Shown here piece by piece: positions 29,208 through 39,420 of a stretch of 64,000 bases of DNA. The position numbers were made by a program, and so were the translations under genes. Position 1 is the first letter of the stretch; every line of letters begins with the position of its first letter. The DNA comes from Yimella lutea (GTDB lineage Bacteria; Actinomycetota; Actinomycetes; Actinomycetales; Dermatophilaceae). The notes below the pieces were generated by a model that was not told the origin of the DNA, did no database searches, and saw only the letters and a program-made list of their open reading frames with translations. The stretch is taken from the NCBI RefSeq assembly GCF_006715095.1, contig NZ_VFMO01000001.1, forward strand, positions 2,480,001-2,544,000, read 5' to 3'.

Positions 29208-30481
29208 AGCTGCTCGCCCTCCTCGATCGTGTGGCCGTCGGAGTCCAGCAACCCGAACCACTGGCCCGCAGTGTGGACGTCCTTGTCGCCGCGTCCGGAC
29301 AGGCTGACCAGCAGCAGCGCGTCCGGCCCGAGTTCCTTGCCGATACGGATCGCGCCGGCGAGGGCATGGGCCGACTCGATCGCCGGCAGGATGCCCTCGG
29401 TCCGGGCGAGCAGTTTGAAGGCGTCCATCGCCTCGACATCGGTCACCGGGTAGTAATCGGCGCGGCCCGAGTCGCGCAGATACGCGTGCTCCGGGCCCAC
29501 ACTGGGGTAGTCCAATCCTGCTGATACGGAATTGGATTCGAGCGTCTGACCCTGGTCGTCCTGCAGCAGGTAGGTATACGCACCGTGCAGGACGCCGGGG
29601 GTGGCCTGACCAGTGAAGCGGGCCGCGTGCCGTCCTGATTCGACGCCCTCTCCCCCAGCTTCGAGGCCGATCAGCCGAACCCCCTCGTCCGGCACGAACC
29701 GGTGGAAGATACCCATCGCGTTCGAACCGCCGCCGACACACGCCAGGACGGCGTCCGGCAGTCGGCCGTACTCCTGCAGGACCTGCTCGCGGGCTTCCTC
29801 GCCGATGATCTTGTGGAAGTCGCGCACCATCTCCGGGAACGGGTAGGGCCCGGTGACGGTGCCCAGGACGTAGTGGGTGTGGTCGACGGTGGCGACCCAG
29901 TCGCGGAAGGCCTCGTTGACGGCGTCCTTGAGCGTGCGTGACCCGTGCTTGACGGCGACAACCCTCGCGCCGAGCAGGCGCATCCGCGCAACGTTGAGCG
30001 CTTGGCGCTCGGTGTCGACCTCGCCCATGTAGACGACGCATTCGAGTCCGAGAAGCGCAGCCGCCGTGGCCGTCGCGACGCCGTGCTGACCGGCGCCGGT
30101 CTCGGCGATGACCCGGCGCTTGCCCATCCGCTTGGCGAGCAGCGCTTGTCCGAGGACGTTGTTGATCTTGTGCGATCCGGTGTGGTTGAGATCCTCGCGC
30201 TTGAGCACGACACGGGCGCCGCCGCAATGATCGGCGAACCGTGGCGCCTCGGTGATGATGCTCGGCCGACCGGTGTATGTCTTGTGCAACCTGGCGAGTT
30301 CGGCGGTGAACTCAGGGTCGTGGGCCGCCTTGTGACGGTGCTCGTCGAGTTCCTCGAGCGCCGCGATGAGAGCCTCGGGCACATATCGACCGCCGTAGTC
30401 GCCGAAGCGTCCGATGCCGGGCCGACCAGAGTTCTGCTCGACCGGAGTGGTCAACGGATCGTCGGTCTTGTTCCTGTTCAC
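29204..30481 (-). CDS. trpB: Tryptophan synthase beta chain
   Basis: A 425-residue PLP enzyme. The Schiff-base lysine is in [15 protein letters not shown] near residue 106 and the phosphate-binding loop is [12 protein letters not shown] near 250. [15 protein letters not shown] forms the N-terminus. It condenses indole with serine to give tryptophan. A GTG start lies 3 bases after the trpC stop, and the gene overlaps trpA by 4 bases. Confidence 0.97.
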   Translation of the reverse strand: MNRNKTDDPLTTPVEQNSGRPGIGRFGDYGGRYVPEALIAALEELDEHRHKAAHDPEFTAELARLHKTYTGRPSIITEAPRFADHCGGARVVLKREDLNHTGSHKINNVLGQALLAKRMGKRRVIAETGAGQHGVATATAAALLGLECVVYMGEVDTERQALNVARMRLLGARVVAVKHGSRTLKDAVNEAFRDWVATVDHTHYVLGTVTGPYPFPEMVRDFHKIIGEEAREQVLQEYGRLPDAVLACVGGGSNAMGIFHRFVPDEGVRLIGLEAGGEGVESGRHAARFTGQATPGVLHGAYTYLLQDDQGQTLESNSVSAGLDYPSVGPEHAYLRDSGRADYYPVTDVEAMDAFKLLARTEGILPAIESAHALAGAIRIGKELGPDALLLVSLSGRGDKDVHTAGQWFGLLDSDGHTIEEGEQL

Positions 30482-30484
30482 AGC

Positions 30485-31294
30485 TCAGGCAACTCCCTGC
30501 CGGGCGCGCGCGCCCGCTTCGATCATGGTGCGTACGGCCTGGCTGGGCTCGCCGCCGGTCACGAGCGCCTCGCCGACCAGTGCCGCGTCGGCGCCCTGCG
30601 ACACGTAGTAGGCGATGTCCTCCGGGCCGCGGATGCCGGACTCGGCTACCTTCACGCAGTCGTCCGGGATGAGATGCGCGAGCTTGCCGAACATCTCGCG
30701 GTGCACCTCGAGGGTCTTGAGGTTGCGGGCATTGACGCCGATGACGCGAGCGCCGAGTTCGACGGCGCGTTCGGTCTCGTGCTCGTCGTGCACCTCGACC
30801 AGAGCAGTCATGCCGAGGTCGGCGGACTGCTGGAACAGGTCATGCAGTTGGCGGTCGTCGAGGGCGGCGACGATCAGCAGGATGATGTCGGCGCCGTGCG
30901 CGCGTGCCTCGAACATCTGGTACTCGCTGACCATGAAGTCCTTGCGCAACAACGGGATTCGCACGCGCTCCCGGACCGCGTCGAGATCGTCGAGCGAGCC
31001 GCCGAAGCGCCGTTGTTCGGTGAGCACCGAGATCGCGGTGGCGCCACCGGCCTCGTAGGAACCGGCCAGTTCGGCGGGATCGGGGATCGTCGCGAGTTCA
31101 CCCTTGCTGGGGCTCTTGCGCTTGACCTCGCTGATGATCTTGACCGGTCCGGGCGCCGCGAGCATCGCGGCCGCGTCGAGCGCGGCCGGTGCGGCTGCCG
31201 CCTGCTCGATGATCTGGACGGGGCCGATGGCTCGCATCCGGGTCTTCAGATCCTCACGGACCCCGGAGATGATGTCGTCGAGAACAGTTGCCAC
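30485..31294 (-). CDS. trpC: Indole-3-glycerol phosphate synthase
   Basis: A 269-residue TIM barrel. It has [16 protein letters not shown] near residues 52-67 with the catalytic lysine, [21 protein letters not shown] near 116, [14 protein letters not shown] and [11 protein letters not shown]. It cyclises CdRP to indole-3-glycerol phosphate. trpD and trpF are not in the window, so the set here is trpE, C, B and A only. Confidence 0.97.
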   Translation of the reverse strand: MATVLDDIISGVREDLKTRMRAIGPVQIIEQAAAAPAALDAAAMLAAPGPVKIISEVKRKSPSKGELATIPDPAELAGSYEAGGATAISVLTEQRRFGGSLDDLDAVRERVRIPLLRKDFMVSEYQMFEARAHGADIILLIVAALDDRQLHDLFQQSADLGMTALVEVHDEHETERAVELGARVIGVNARNLKTLEVHREMFGKLAHLIPDDCVKVAESGIRGPEDIAYYVSQGADAALVGEALVTGGEPSQAVRTMIEAGARARQGVA

Positions 31295-31316
31295 GCTGAG
31301 GGACTACTTGCGCGGA

Positions 31317-31595
31317 TCAGTGTGCCGACTGGGCGTCACGGGCGCCGCGCGACTCGTGGTCCGGCGTCGCAGCCTGCAGCTTCGGGGCTTCGTGCGGCTT
31401 GGAACCGAAGCCAGCAGCGGTGAGGCCGGCACCGGCGATGACACCGACGACGACCAGGGCAGCGCCGACCCATGCGATGAGCGACTGGTTGATCATGATG
31501 CCGACACCGATCAACACGGCGGCCAGCAGCAAGATGCCGACCGCGGTCCAGGACGCCACGCTCTTGCCGTGGTTGTCGAGGTGCTTCTCAGCCAT
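31317..31595 (-). CDS. HGxxPAAW-like small membrane protein of the trp cluster
   Basis: A 92-residue protein starting at an ATG behind AAGGAG. It has two predicted helices (WTAVGILLLAAVLIGVGIMI and a second of AWVGAALVVVGVIAGAGL). The segment NHGKSVASW before helix 1 corresponds to the HGxxPAAW signature of small proteins encoded beside trp genes in actinobacteria, here divergent. Function is unknown. It sits between the Trp-associated membrane protein and trpC. Confidence 0.7.
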   Translation of the reverse strand: MAEKHLDNHGKSVASWTAVGILLLAAVLIGVGIMINQSLIAWVGAALVVVGVIAGAGLTAAGFGSKPHEAPKLQAATPDHESRGARDAQSAH

Positions 31596-31666
31596 GGGTA
31601 CAACTCCTTGATTCGGGCGCTTGGGCACGTTCCGTGGTTCGCCGGTTCTGAGCTTGGGTCATTCTG

Positions 31667-32224
31667 TCAGTCATCGTCGGCCGTTGCTGCAGTCGGGTCT
31701 TTGCCCGCCGACAACTGGTCCCAGTCGGACTCCTTGGGCGCGGTGGGGGCGTCGTACTTCTCCCCCAGGCCGCTCCAGCGGCGACCGCCGGCCAGCGCCA
31801 GCACGCCGAGTACGGCCAGCAGTACGCCGGCCGCGAGCGCCGGCCATGACCACGCCGTCGCTGCGGCGTCGGTGACCCGTGCGTCGGCGTGACCCCCGGA
31901 GGTGCTCACCCAGGTGCGCACGACGCCGCTCGGGTCGAGCAGGGAGCGCAGCGCTCCGTACGCCGCCATGACGCCGGCCAGCATCAAGGCAACAGAAGCG
32001 ATGATGCGGCCGACCCGCTTCGAACTCAGCAGTGCGATGACCGCGGCCAGTGCGACCAGCGCGCCTGCGAACGCCGGTGGCGAGGCCTTGTTGCCCTTGA
32101 CCGATGCCTGGGTCGTGCCGGTGATGGTGTCGATGACCGTGCCCGTGACCCACGCCCTGGACGTCAGTGCGAGCAGGGCAACGGCGACGACGAACGCCGT
32201 GGTCAACACCTGGCGTTTGCTCAC
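31667..32224 (-). CDS. Trp biosynthesis-associated membrane protein
   Basis: A 185-residue protein with four hydrophobic segments: an N-terminal helix (VLTTAFVVAVALLALTSRAW), two in the middle and one near VLLAVLGVLALAGGRRW. The pattern and the location directly after trpE match the Trp-operon chaperone/associated membrane family of actinobacteria (Trp_oprn_chp). The biochemical role is unknown. It overlaps trpE by 4 bases. Confidence 0.8.
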   Translation of the reverse strand: MSKRQVLTTAFVVAVALLALTSRAWVTGTVIDTITGTTQASVKGNKASPPAFAGALVALAAVIALLSSKRVGRIIASVALMLAGVMAAYGALRSLLDPSGVVRTWVSTSGGHADARVTDAAATAWSWPALAAGVLLAVLGVLALAGGRRWSGLGEKYDAPTAPKESDWDQLSAGKDPTAATADDD

Positions 32225-33777
32225 GATGCGCCGCCGGCCGGAGGCTTCATGCTGGACGCGGTCGCGACGGCGCGCAGCGCGGCGGCCGCCTTGTTGACGG
32301 TCTCCTGATACTCGGTCTCGGCGACGGAGTCGGCAACGATCCCGGCCCCCGCCTGCACGTGGGCGCGTCCTTGGTGCAGCACCGCGGTACGGATCGCGAT
32401 CGCCATGTCGAGGTCTCCGGCGAAGTCGAGATAGCCCACGACCCCCCCGTAGACGCCGCGCCGCAGCCCCTCGAGTTCGTCGATGATCGCCATGGCACGC
32501 GGCTTGGGTGCACCGGACAGGGTGCCCGCGGGGAAGGTCGCCACCAGCGCGTCGTACGCGGTGAGGCCGTCCTTCAACCGACCGACGACGGTCGACTCGA
32601 GATGCATGATGTGGGAGTACCGGCGCACGTTCATGAACTCCACCGTGTCGACGGTGCCGGCCCGACAGACGCGTTGCAGGTCGTTGCGGGACAGGTCGAC
32701 CAGCATCAGGTGCTCGGCGCGCTCCTTGGGGTCGGTGAGCAGTTCCTCGCGCAGCAGACCGTCGTGCTCCGGCGTCTTGCCGCGCGGCCGGGAACCGGCG
32801 ATCGGGTGGGTGATCACCTCACCGTCGGTCACCTTCACCAGCGCCTCCGGACTCGACCCGACGATGTCGTACGCGCCGCCGCCCGGCAATGGGATACGCA
32901 GCAGATACATGTACGGGCTGGGATTGCTGGCCCGCAGGGCCCGGTAGACATCCAACGCGTCTGCTTCGCACGGCACCGAGAACCGTTGGGAGACAACGAT
33001 CTGGAAGGCCTCGCCGGCTCGGATCGCCTCCTTGCAGGCGTCCACCATGTCGTGGAACTCCTGCTGACTGTGACTGCTGTCCGGACGCAGTTCGGCGGGT
33101 TCGGGCACCGAGACGGTGCTGGGCGCGGGTGCCATCAACGCGTCGGTCATGACGTCCAGGCGGCGGACGGCGTCGGTGTACGCCTGCTCCACCCGATCCG
33201 GCGTGTTGTCGTGATTGATCGCGTTCGCCACGAGCAGCAGAGAGTTGTCCGCGTGGTCGAAGACGGCGAGATCAGTGGTGAGCATCATCGAGATCTCGGG
33301 CAGCCCCAGCTTGTCGATGCCGTTGTCGAGCAACCGTTCCCAGCGGCGGACCGCGTCATAGGTGATCGCACCGACCATGCCTCCGGTCAACGGCGGCAGT
33401 CCCGGGATGACCGGAGTGCTCAGCGCCAGCATCGTCTCGCGCAGCGCCTTCGTCGGGTCGCCACCGGTGGGCAGACCGACCGGCGGCTCACCGATCCAGA
33501 CCGCCTCACCGTCCTGTTCGGTGAGGGTGGCGTGACTGGCAGCCCCGATGATGGAGTAGCGCGACCACACCCCGCCGTGCTCGGCGGACTCCAGCAGGAA
33601 CGTGCCGGGTCGGTCGCTCGCCAGCTTGCGGTAGACGCCCAGCGGGGTTTCTGCGTCGGCGAGCAGTCGACGGACGACGGGAATGACCCGACGGTCCTGC
33701 GCAAGGTGCTCGAACAGGTTCGCCGAGGGCCAGGTGAGACCGAACGTGAGATCGGCGCAGATGTCCATCCTGCTCAC
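32221..33777 (-). CDS. trpE: Anthranilate synthase component I
   Basis: A 518-residue chorismate-using enzyme. The N-terminal feedback domain includes [19 protein letters not shown], where the LLES segment is the tryptophan-binding site. The catalytic domain has [43 protein letters not shown] and [16 protein letters not shown]. It makes anthranilate from chorismate with ammonia from a TrpG subunit that is not encoded here. The GTG start overlaps the hisI stop by 4 bases. Confidence 0.96.
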   Translation of the reverse strand: MSRMDICADLTFGLTWPSANLFEHLAQDRRVIPVVRRLLADAETPLGVYRKLASDRPGTFLLESAEHGGVWSRYSIIGAASHATLTEQDGEAVWIGEPPVGLPTGGDPTKALRETMLALSTPVIPGLPPLTGGMVGAITYDAVRRWERLLDNGIDKLGLPEISMMLTTDLAVFDHADNSLLLVANAINHDNTPDRVEQAYTDAVRRLDVMTDALMAPAPSTVSVPEPAELRPDSSHSQQEFHDMVDACKEAIRAGEAFQIVVSQRFSVPCEADALDVYRALRASNPSPYMYLLRIPLPGGGAYDIVGSSPEALVKVTDGEVITHPIAGSRPRGKTPEHDGLLREELLTDPKERAEHLMLVDLSRNDLQRVCRAGTVDTVEFMNVRRYSHIMHLESTVVGRLKDGLTAYDALVATFPAGTLSGAPKPRAMAIIDELEGLRRGVYGGVVGYLDFAGDLDMAIAIRTAVLHQGRAHVQAGAGIVADSVAETEYQETVNKAAAALRAVATASSMKPPAGGAS

Positions 33778-34139
33778 GGGGTCACGTCCAACGGAGTGAA
33801 GAAGCAGGTGCGCTCACCGGTGTGACAGGCCGCGCCGACCTGGTCCACGCGAACCAGGACCGCATCGCCGTCGCAGTCGAGCGACACGGACCTCACATGT
33901 TGCACGTGCCCGCTGGTGTCGCCCTTGCGCCAGTACTCGCCACGACTGCGCGACCAGAACGTCACGCACCCTTCACTCAGCGTCCGGCGGAGGGCTTCAT
34001 CGTCCATCCAGCCGAGCATCAGCACCTCTCCGGTGTCGTGCTGTTGAATCACCGCTGCGACCAGCCCGTGCTCGTCCCGCTTGAGTCCGGCGGCGAGTTC
34101 GGTTGGTAGCGGACTGGTGGATTCGGGCATGTCTGCCAT
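33774..34139 (-). CDS. hisI: Phosphoribosyl-AMP cyclohydrolase
   Basis: A 121-residue single-domain HisI. It has [35 protein letters not shown], the metal-binding [13 protein letters not shown] and [10 protein letters not shown]. It opens the purine ring of PR-AMP in the third step of histidine synthesis. The next step upstream, PR-ATP pyrophosphohydrolase, is encoded separately by hisE at 44049. Its usual neighbour hisF is displaced to 41227-41982. Confidence 0.95.
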   Translation of the reverse strand: MADMPESTSPLPTELAAGLKRDEHGLVAAVIQQHDTGEVLMLGWMDDEALRRTLSEGCVTFWSRSRGEYWRKGDTSGHVQHVRSVSLDCDGDAVLVRVDQVGAACHTGERTCFFTPLDVTP

Positions 34140-34257
34140 TGTCACGCACCCGCTGCACGAGCGCGAACCGGTCTCGGGAGCCCCGGCACGACCGACCAAC
34201 CCGAAGTTGCTTCCCTCACCAGCGACACCGTCGCCTCGTCCTGATCTCGGCGGAGGG

Positions 34258-36078
34258 TCAGTGGCCGGACTGCTGAGCCGCCCAACTGGCGTGCAGGCGT
34301 CCGTAGACGGAGTCCGGGTCACGCACCAGGTCACGGTGCGGCCCGACGGCCACGATGTGCCCGGCGTCCACGACGACCACCATGTCGGCCGACTCCGCCG
34401 TCGACAACCGGTGCGCGATCGCGATCGAGGTTCGTCCGGCCGTGACCTGGTCGAGTGCCCGCTGGATCCGCACCTCGGTGCCGGGGTCGACGGCCGAGGT
34501 GGCCTCGTCCAGCAACAGCAGGTCGGGGTCGACGAGGTAGGCCCGCGCTAGGGCGACGAGTTGCCTTTCACCGGCCGACAGTGACTCGCCGCGTTGCCCG
34601 ACCCGGGTGTCCAGGCCGCGTGGGAGACCGGCGATCCAGTCGGTGAGATTCATGTTGGTGAACGCCTGCTCGACGTCGGCGCGGGTGGCCGTCTGCAGCC
34701 CGAAGCGCACATTGTCGAGCAGGGTGGCGTCGAACAGGAAGCCCTCCTGCGGCACCAGCACGACGTGTTCGCGCAGCGAGCGGAAACTGATGTCGCGCAA
34801 GTCGATTCCGTCGAGTTTGACGCTGCCGCCCGTCGGATCCATCAGTCGGGTGACGAGCTTGGCGATCGTGGTCTTGCCCGACCCCGTCTCCCCCACGACC
34901 GCGACGCGGGCTCCCGCCGGGATGTGCAGGTCGACGTCGTGCAGGACGGGCGCTCCACCGGGGTAGGCGAACTTCACCTTCTCGAAGTCGACGGTCACCG
35001 AACCGGACGGCATCTCCCGGCCTTCCGGCGGGTCGACGACTGCGACCGGGGTGTCGATCAGGCCGATGACGCGGCGCCAGCCGGCCACGGCGTTCTGCAG
35101 TTCGTTGAGGTTCTCCGTGGCCATCTGCACCGGCTGGGTGAACAAGTTGACGATGAACAGGAACGCGACGAGTTCACCGAGCGTGATGTTGCCGGCTGCT
35201 GCCTGTTGTGCGCCGATCACGAGCACGACGACGGTCGTGACACCCGCGACGAACTGGCCGGTCGAGAAGGCACCGACGGCCTTGATCTGGGCGAGGATGC
35301 TCGCCTTGCGATGCTTCTCGACGGTGACGTCGATGCGCTCGGCGGTGCGGTCCTGGACGCCGTACGCGCGGATCGTCGCGGCACCGACCACGGACTCGGA
35401 GATCGCGGCCAGCATGTCGGCGACGCGTTCGCGGACGACCGTGTAGGCGCGTCCGACGACACCCTGGAAGTAGCGCAACACGATGAACATCGGGATGAAG
35501 CAGATCCACACGACGGCGGCGAGCAACGGGCTATATACGAGCATCAGGACGCTGGCGATGAGCAACTGGCCGACGGCCATCAGCAGCATGAGGCCACTGA
35601 ACTGGACGAACTGGCTGATCTGGTCGACATCGCTGGTCACGCGGGAGACCAGCGCGCCCCGGCGCTCGGCGTTCTGGGTGAGCATGGACAGGTCGTGGAT
35701 GTGCCGAAAACCCTTGACCCTCAAGGTTGCCAAGCCACTCTCGCTACTACGGAACAGCCGCAGGTTGACTGCGTACGAGGCAAGGCCGGTGACGGCCACA
35801 CCCAGCACGGTGAGCACCATCAGGGTCTTGACCGTGCCGGTCTGCGGACCACCGGGGGCCAGAATTCCGCGGTCCAAGGTCTGCTGGACGGCGATCGGGA
35901 CGAGGACGCGTCCGGTGGTGGAGAAAATGGCGAGCGCGATCGTGACCAGCAGACCGCGCCGCAGTTCGGGCGAGAGTTCGAAGCCGCGCTTGAGGGTCTG
36001 CCAGGTGGTGAGTTCACCGGCGGTGCCGACCCGCTCCCCCGCAGCCGTGGATCCTGGGGTGCCGACCGCGGTGCTCAT
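34258..36078 (-). CDS. ABC exporter subunit with degenerate signature (LSAGE)
   Basis: A 606-residue half-transporter: six membrane helices (about residues 30-340) fused to an ATPase (about 355-600). Walker A is GETGSGKTT, Walker B is [13 protein letters not shown] with the catalytic glutamate kept, and the switch histidine is in AIAHRLST. The signature reads LSAGERQLV instead of LSGGQ. Together with the changes in the partner gene, this predicts a heterodimer with one intact and one degenerate ATP site. Drug or lipid export is possible; the substrate is unknown. Confidence 0.9.
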   Translation of the reverse strand: MSTAVGTPGSTAAGERVGTAGELTTWQTLKRGFELSPELRRGLLVTIALAIFSTTGRVLVPIAVQQTLDRGILAPGGPQTGTVKTLMVLTVLGVAVTGLASYAVNLRLFRSSESGLATLRVKGFRHIHDLSMLTQNAERRGALVSRVTSDVDQISQFVQFSGLMLLMAVGQLLIASVLMLVYSPLLAAVVWICFIPMFIVLRYFQGVVGRAYTVVRERVADMLAAISESVVGAATIRAYGVQDRTAERIDVTVEKHRKASILAQIKAVGAFSTGQFVAGVTTVVVLVIGAQQAAAGNITLGELVAFLFIVNLFTQPVQMATENLNELQNAVAGWRRVIGLIDTPVAVVDPPEGREMPSGSVTVDFEKVKFAYPGGAPVLHDVDLHIPAGARVAVVGETGSGKTTIAKLVTRLMDPTGGSVKLDGIDLRDISFRSLREHVVLVPQEGFLFDATLLDNVRFGLQTATRADVEQAFTNMNLTDWIAGLPRGLDTRVGQRGESLSAGERQLVALARAYLVDPDLLLLDEATSAVDPGTEVRIQRALDQVTAGRTSIAIAHRLSTAESADMVVVVDAGHIVAVGPHRDLVRDPDSVYGRLHASWAAQQSGH

Positions 36079-38063
36079 GCGTCCTCATCCTGCTTGTTCA
36101 TCTGCTGGTCGATCGTTTCGTCGTTCTGCGCGTCATCCTGCGCGTCATCCTGCTCGGCGATCTCGGCGGCGCGTTCGGCGTAGGCCGTGACCAGCGTGCG
36201 ATATCCCTCGCTGCGCTCCATGAGTTGGGCGTGGGTGCCGCGGTCGGTGATGCGGCCACCGTCGACGAACACGACCTCGTCCGCGAGCGCGATGCTGGAC
36301 ATCCGGTAGGCGACCATCACCACCGTCGTGCCGTCACGGTTCTCACGCAGCGCCTGCAGGATCGACTGCTCGACAGCGGGGTCGACCGCGCTGGTCGCAT
36401 CGTCGAGCAGGAGTGCGCGTGGACGACGGATCACCGCGCGGGCCAGTGCAATTCGCTGCCTCTGCCCGCCTGACAGCGACGCTCCGCGCTCACCGACCCG
36501 GGTGGCGGCACCGTCCGGGAGCTCGTCGACGAACCCGGTGGCTTGCGCGATCTGCAGCGCGCGACGCACCTCGTCGTCGGTGAAGTCGTGACCGAGGGTG
36601 ACGTTGCCGGCGATGGTGTCGTCGAAGACGAACGTCTGCTGGGTCACCAGGGACGCGGCCTTGCTGGTCTCCCCTGCCGCGAGGTCGCGTTCGGGCACGT
36701 TGTCGATCAGCACACGTCCGTCGGTCGGGTCCATCAGTCGCACGAGCAGACTCATCAGCGTCGACTTGCCCGATCCGGTCGGTCCGACGATCGCGGTCAA
36801 CGATCCCGGTGCCAGGTCGAGGTCGACGTCGTCCAGGGCGCGCCAGCGTTCGGCACCGCCGCCCTGGTACTTCTCGCTGAGGTCGACCGAACCGGACAGG
36901 TCGTACTCGTAGCCGACCTGATCGGCGCCGAGCGCGGCGGCGTGGTCGGAAATGAGCGTCCGGGTGCCGTAGTCGGTGTGCCCGGTGGCGGCCAGCACGC
37001 TGTTGAGGCGTACCCAGCCGGCGACCGAGCGCGGCATCTCGGCCAGCACCCAGCCGAAGGACCGCACCGGGAAGGCGAGCACGGAGAACAGGTAAGCGAT
37101 CTGGACGACTTCTGCCGCCGTCGTTGCGCCGGCGCTCACCTGGGCGGTGCCGACCGTCAGGACCGCCAGCGTCCCGATCGTCGGAATCGCTTCGACCAGC
37201 GGGTCGAAGATGCCCCGGACGCGGCCGACCTCGACGGCGGCATTGCGCAGGCGCTGGGTCTCGACGGAGAACCGGTCGGCTTCCTGTTGCTCGCGTCCCA
37301 TCACCTTGACCAGCAGGGCGGCCTCGATCGATTCGTGGGCCACCTCGCTGACGTGCGAGCGCATCCGCTGGGCGCGGGTCACCCGCGGCGACATGTAGCG
37401 CTGGAAGACCAGGTTGGTGGCGAACAACAACGGGAAGACGATCAGACCGACGAGCGCAAGCCAGACGTCGACCCGGAACATCTCGGCCAGACCGACACCC
37501 AGCATGACGAGCACCCCGATAGCCATCGGGAGCGGCTGGAAGATGTTCCAGGTCGCCTCCACGTCGGCGTTCGCGTTCGAGAGCAACTGTCCGGACGGGT
37601 GGCGGTGATGCCATGACAGTGGCAGACGCAGGTACTGACGGGTGACCCGTCGGCGGTAGATCGCGTTGAGGTTGAAGTAGGCCATGCCGGCCGCGACACG
37701 GCGCAGAATCACACCGATCACGTTGAGCAACACCACTGCTCCGAGTTGCCAGATGATCGTCCAGACCTGTTCACCCGTGAGGCGACCGGCTGCAACCGCA
37801 GGCTCGACGACCGTCGCGATGAGGTGACCGATCACGCGAGCGGTGAAGACCGTCATCACGCCGTAGATCGCTGAGCCGATCACCGCGACGAGCAGTGTCT
37901 TCGGCTGGTCGCGGAAGCCACGCCCGAGGACGCGGAACCCTTCACCGAGGGTTGATGCGCCGAAGTCGACCTCGGTCGTTCCCTTCTTTCGATCGTTCTT
38001 CTTGCCATCCGCCACCTGATCGTTGTCGGGCGTGACGGTCACGGAGGAGGGCATGTAGGACAT
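36075..38063 (-). CDS. ABC exporter partner subunit with degenerate catalytic site
   Basis: A 662-residue half-transporter: a 30-residue charged N-terminus, six helices (about 55-360) and an ATPase from about 400. Walker A is GPTGSGKST and the signature is canonical LSGGQRQRI. Walker B ends LLLDDATSAVDP, so the catalytic glutamate is aspartate, and the switch histidine is tyrosine (VAYRMSS). The C-terminus is acidic with a short DDAQ repeat. It overlaps the partner gene by 4 bases (ATGA). Its start shares bases with the first ATG of the divergent TIGR03085 gene. Confidence 0.9.
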   Translation of the reverse strand: MSYMPSSVTVTPDNDQVADGKKNDRKKGTTEVDFGASTLGEGFRVLGRGFRDQPKTLLVAVIGSAIYGVMTVFTARVIGHLIATVVEPAVAAGRLTGEQVWTIIWQLGAVVLLNVIGVILRRVAAGMAYFNLNAIYRRRVTRQYLRLPLSWHHRHPSGQLLSNANADVEATWNIFQPLPMAIGVLVMLGVGLAEMFRVDVWLALVGLIVFPLLFATNLVFQRYMSPRVTRAQRMRSHVSEVAHESIEAALLVKVMGREQQEADRFSVETQRLRNAAVEVGRVRGIFDPLVEAIPTIGTLAVLTVGTAQVSAGATTAAEVVQIAYLFSVLAFPVRSFGWVLAEMPRSVAGWVRLNSVLAATGHTDYGTRTLISDHAAALGADQVGYEYDLSGSVDLSEKYQGGGAERWRALDDVDLDLAPGSLTAIVGPTGSGKSTLMSLLVRLMDPTDGRVLIDNVPERDLAAGETSKAASLVTQQTFVFDDTIAGNVTLGHDFTDDEVRRALQIAQATGFVDELPDGAATRVGERGASLSGGQRQRIALARAVIRRPRALLLDDATSAVDPAVEQSILQALRENRDGTTVVMVAYRMSSIALADEVVFVDGGRITDRGTHAQLMERSEGYRTLVTAYAERAAEIAEQDDAQDDAQNDETIDQQMNKQDEDA

Positions 38064-38073
38064 GATTCACTGC

Positions 38074-38715
38074 ATGACCTCATTTGCCCAAAGCGAGCGT
38101 TCAGCGTTGTGCGACACCTTCCTGGAGGTCGGTCCCGACGCGCCGACGCTCAGCGGCTCGTGGCGTACACGTGACCTGGCCGCACACCTGATCCTTCGCG
38201 AACGCCGTCCGGACGCTGCCATCGGCATGTTTCTCGCGCCGCTTGCCGGACGCACGGACAAGATCCAGGCGTCGCTGGCGCAGCGGCCGTTCGAGGAGTT
38301 GGTCGACACCATCCGCAGCGGCCCGCCGAAGTGGAACCCGATGGCACTGGGCAGCATCGACGAGGCCGCGAACCTGGGCGAGTTCTTCGTGCACCACGAG
38401 GACGTGCTGCGTGGGGTCGACCCCGCCGCTCGCCGCCAGCTCGACCCGGCCGAGCAGAAGGCGCTGTTCGGGGTGCTCTCCCGCATGGGCATGCTGACCC
38501 TGCGGTCGTGCCGCGTCGGTGTGGTGGCCGATTCACCGGGGTACGGACGTCGGTCGCTGCGCAGTCCGAAGGACGAGCACGGCAACGTCGTGATGACCGG
38601 TGAACCCAGCGAGATCGTGTTGTACCTCTTCGGACGTGGTGAGGTCGCCGACGTCGAACTCGACGGTGCCGATCACGATGTCGCGGCCTTCCGCGAGACG
38701 AACCTCGGCGTCTGA
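38074..38715 (+). CDS. TIGR03085-type DinB/maleylpyruvate-isomerase-fold metal-binding protein
   Basis: About 213 residues. The N-terminus SERSALCDTFLEVGPDAPTLSGSWRTRDLAAHLILRER fits the actinobacterial TIGR03085 family, with metal-ligand-type histidines in DLAAHL and in FFVHHEDVLRG near residue 115. The family is thought to be four-helix-bundle proteins, some using mycothiol; function here is unknown. Met at 38074 is preferred over 38062, which overlaps the start of the divergent exporter gene. Confidence 0.75.
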   Translation: MTSFAQSERSALCDTFLEVGPDAPTLSGSWRTRDLAAHLILRERRPDAAIGMFLAPLAGRTDKIQASLAQRPFEELVDTIRSGPPKWNPMALGSIDEAANLGEFFVHHEDVLRGVDPAARRQLDPAEQKALFGVLSRMGMLTLRSCRVGVVADSPGYGRRSLRSPKDEHGNVVMTGEPSEIVLYLFGRGEVADVELDGADHDVAAFRETNLGV

Positions 38716-38735
38716 TCACGCGTTTCGCCGTTGGC

Positions 38736-39209
38736 TCAGAGGACGAGCTTGAAGCCCTCATGACTGCCTTCGTAACCGAGCCGCTCATAGAAGCGGTGGG
38801 CATCCAAGCGCGACTTGTCGGTCGTGAGTTGAGCGAGCACCGCCCCACGGCTGCGTCCGTACTCGTGCGCCCAGCCGAACATCGCTGCACCCAGGCCGGT
38901 TCCGCGGACTGAGGCCGATACACGGACGGCCTCGATGAGCAATCGTGTGGCGCCTGCCCTGGCCAGTCCCGGGATCAGCGTGAGTTGGAACGTTCCGACG
39001 ACTGCAGCTTCGTCGTCCGCGACGACCGCGAGGAACTGGTTGGGGTCGGCGTCGATCGCGGCGAAGGCCCTTTCGTAGACCGACTCGTCGCTGCGCTCCC
39101 TGGTGGCGCCGAGAGGATCGTCCGCCAGCAACTGCACGATGGGCCGGACGTCATGTGCGGTTGCCCTGCGCACCGAGTACCGATTGCCGTCGACGCTGAG
39201 TTCGTTCAC
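38736..39209 (-). CDS. GNAT-family N-acetyltransferase
   Basis: About 157 residues from a GTG start (VNELSVDGNRYSVRRATAHD). The acetyl-CoA motif is VRVSASVRGTGLGAAMFGWA near residues 85-104. The terminal strand reads DAHRFYERLGYEGSHEGFKL, common in GNATs that act on small molecules or amines. The substrate is unknown. It is convergent with the TIGR03085 gene and lies just left of the first inverted repeat of the HNH element. Confidence 0.82.
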   Translation of the reverse strand: MNELSVDGNRYSVRRATAHDVRPIVQLLADDPLGATRERSDESVYERAFAAIDADPNQFLAVVADDEAAVVGTFQLTLIPGLARAGATRLLIEAVRVSASVRGTGLGAAMFGWAHEYGRSRGAVLAQLTTDKSRLDAHRFYERLGYEGSHEGFKLVL

Positions 39210-39284
39210 TTGTTCATCGTGACAGGCGTTCCACGGACCGGCGCAGCGACGCAGGCCATGAACCGGGGGGCGCCGACCACCGCC

Positions 39285-39342
39285 GCTGGTTGAGCCTGGA
39301 CGCTGCGACGAAGGACTGAGTCCAGTGCCGAAACCCTGGTGA
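39285..39342 (+). repeat. Left inverted repeat of the DUF222/HNH element
   Basis: Starts GCTGGTTGAGCC and ends AGTGCCGAAACCCTGGTGA. A related copy in opposite orientation (41082-41135) starts with the same 12 bases and ends TGTGCCGAAACCTGGTGA. The two copies frame the single DUF222/HNH gene. Confidence 0.7.
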
Positions 39343-39420
39343 GATCCGGTCCTTGGTGACCGACCCACCCGCGAGATCAGTGCCACGGAGGTTGTCGGTG
39401 GTCCCGCCTAGAGTCTTCTC

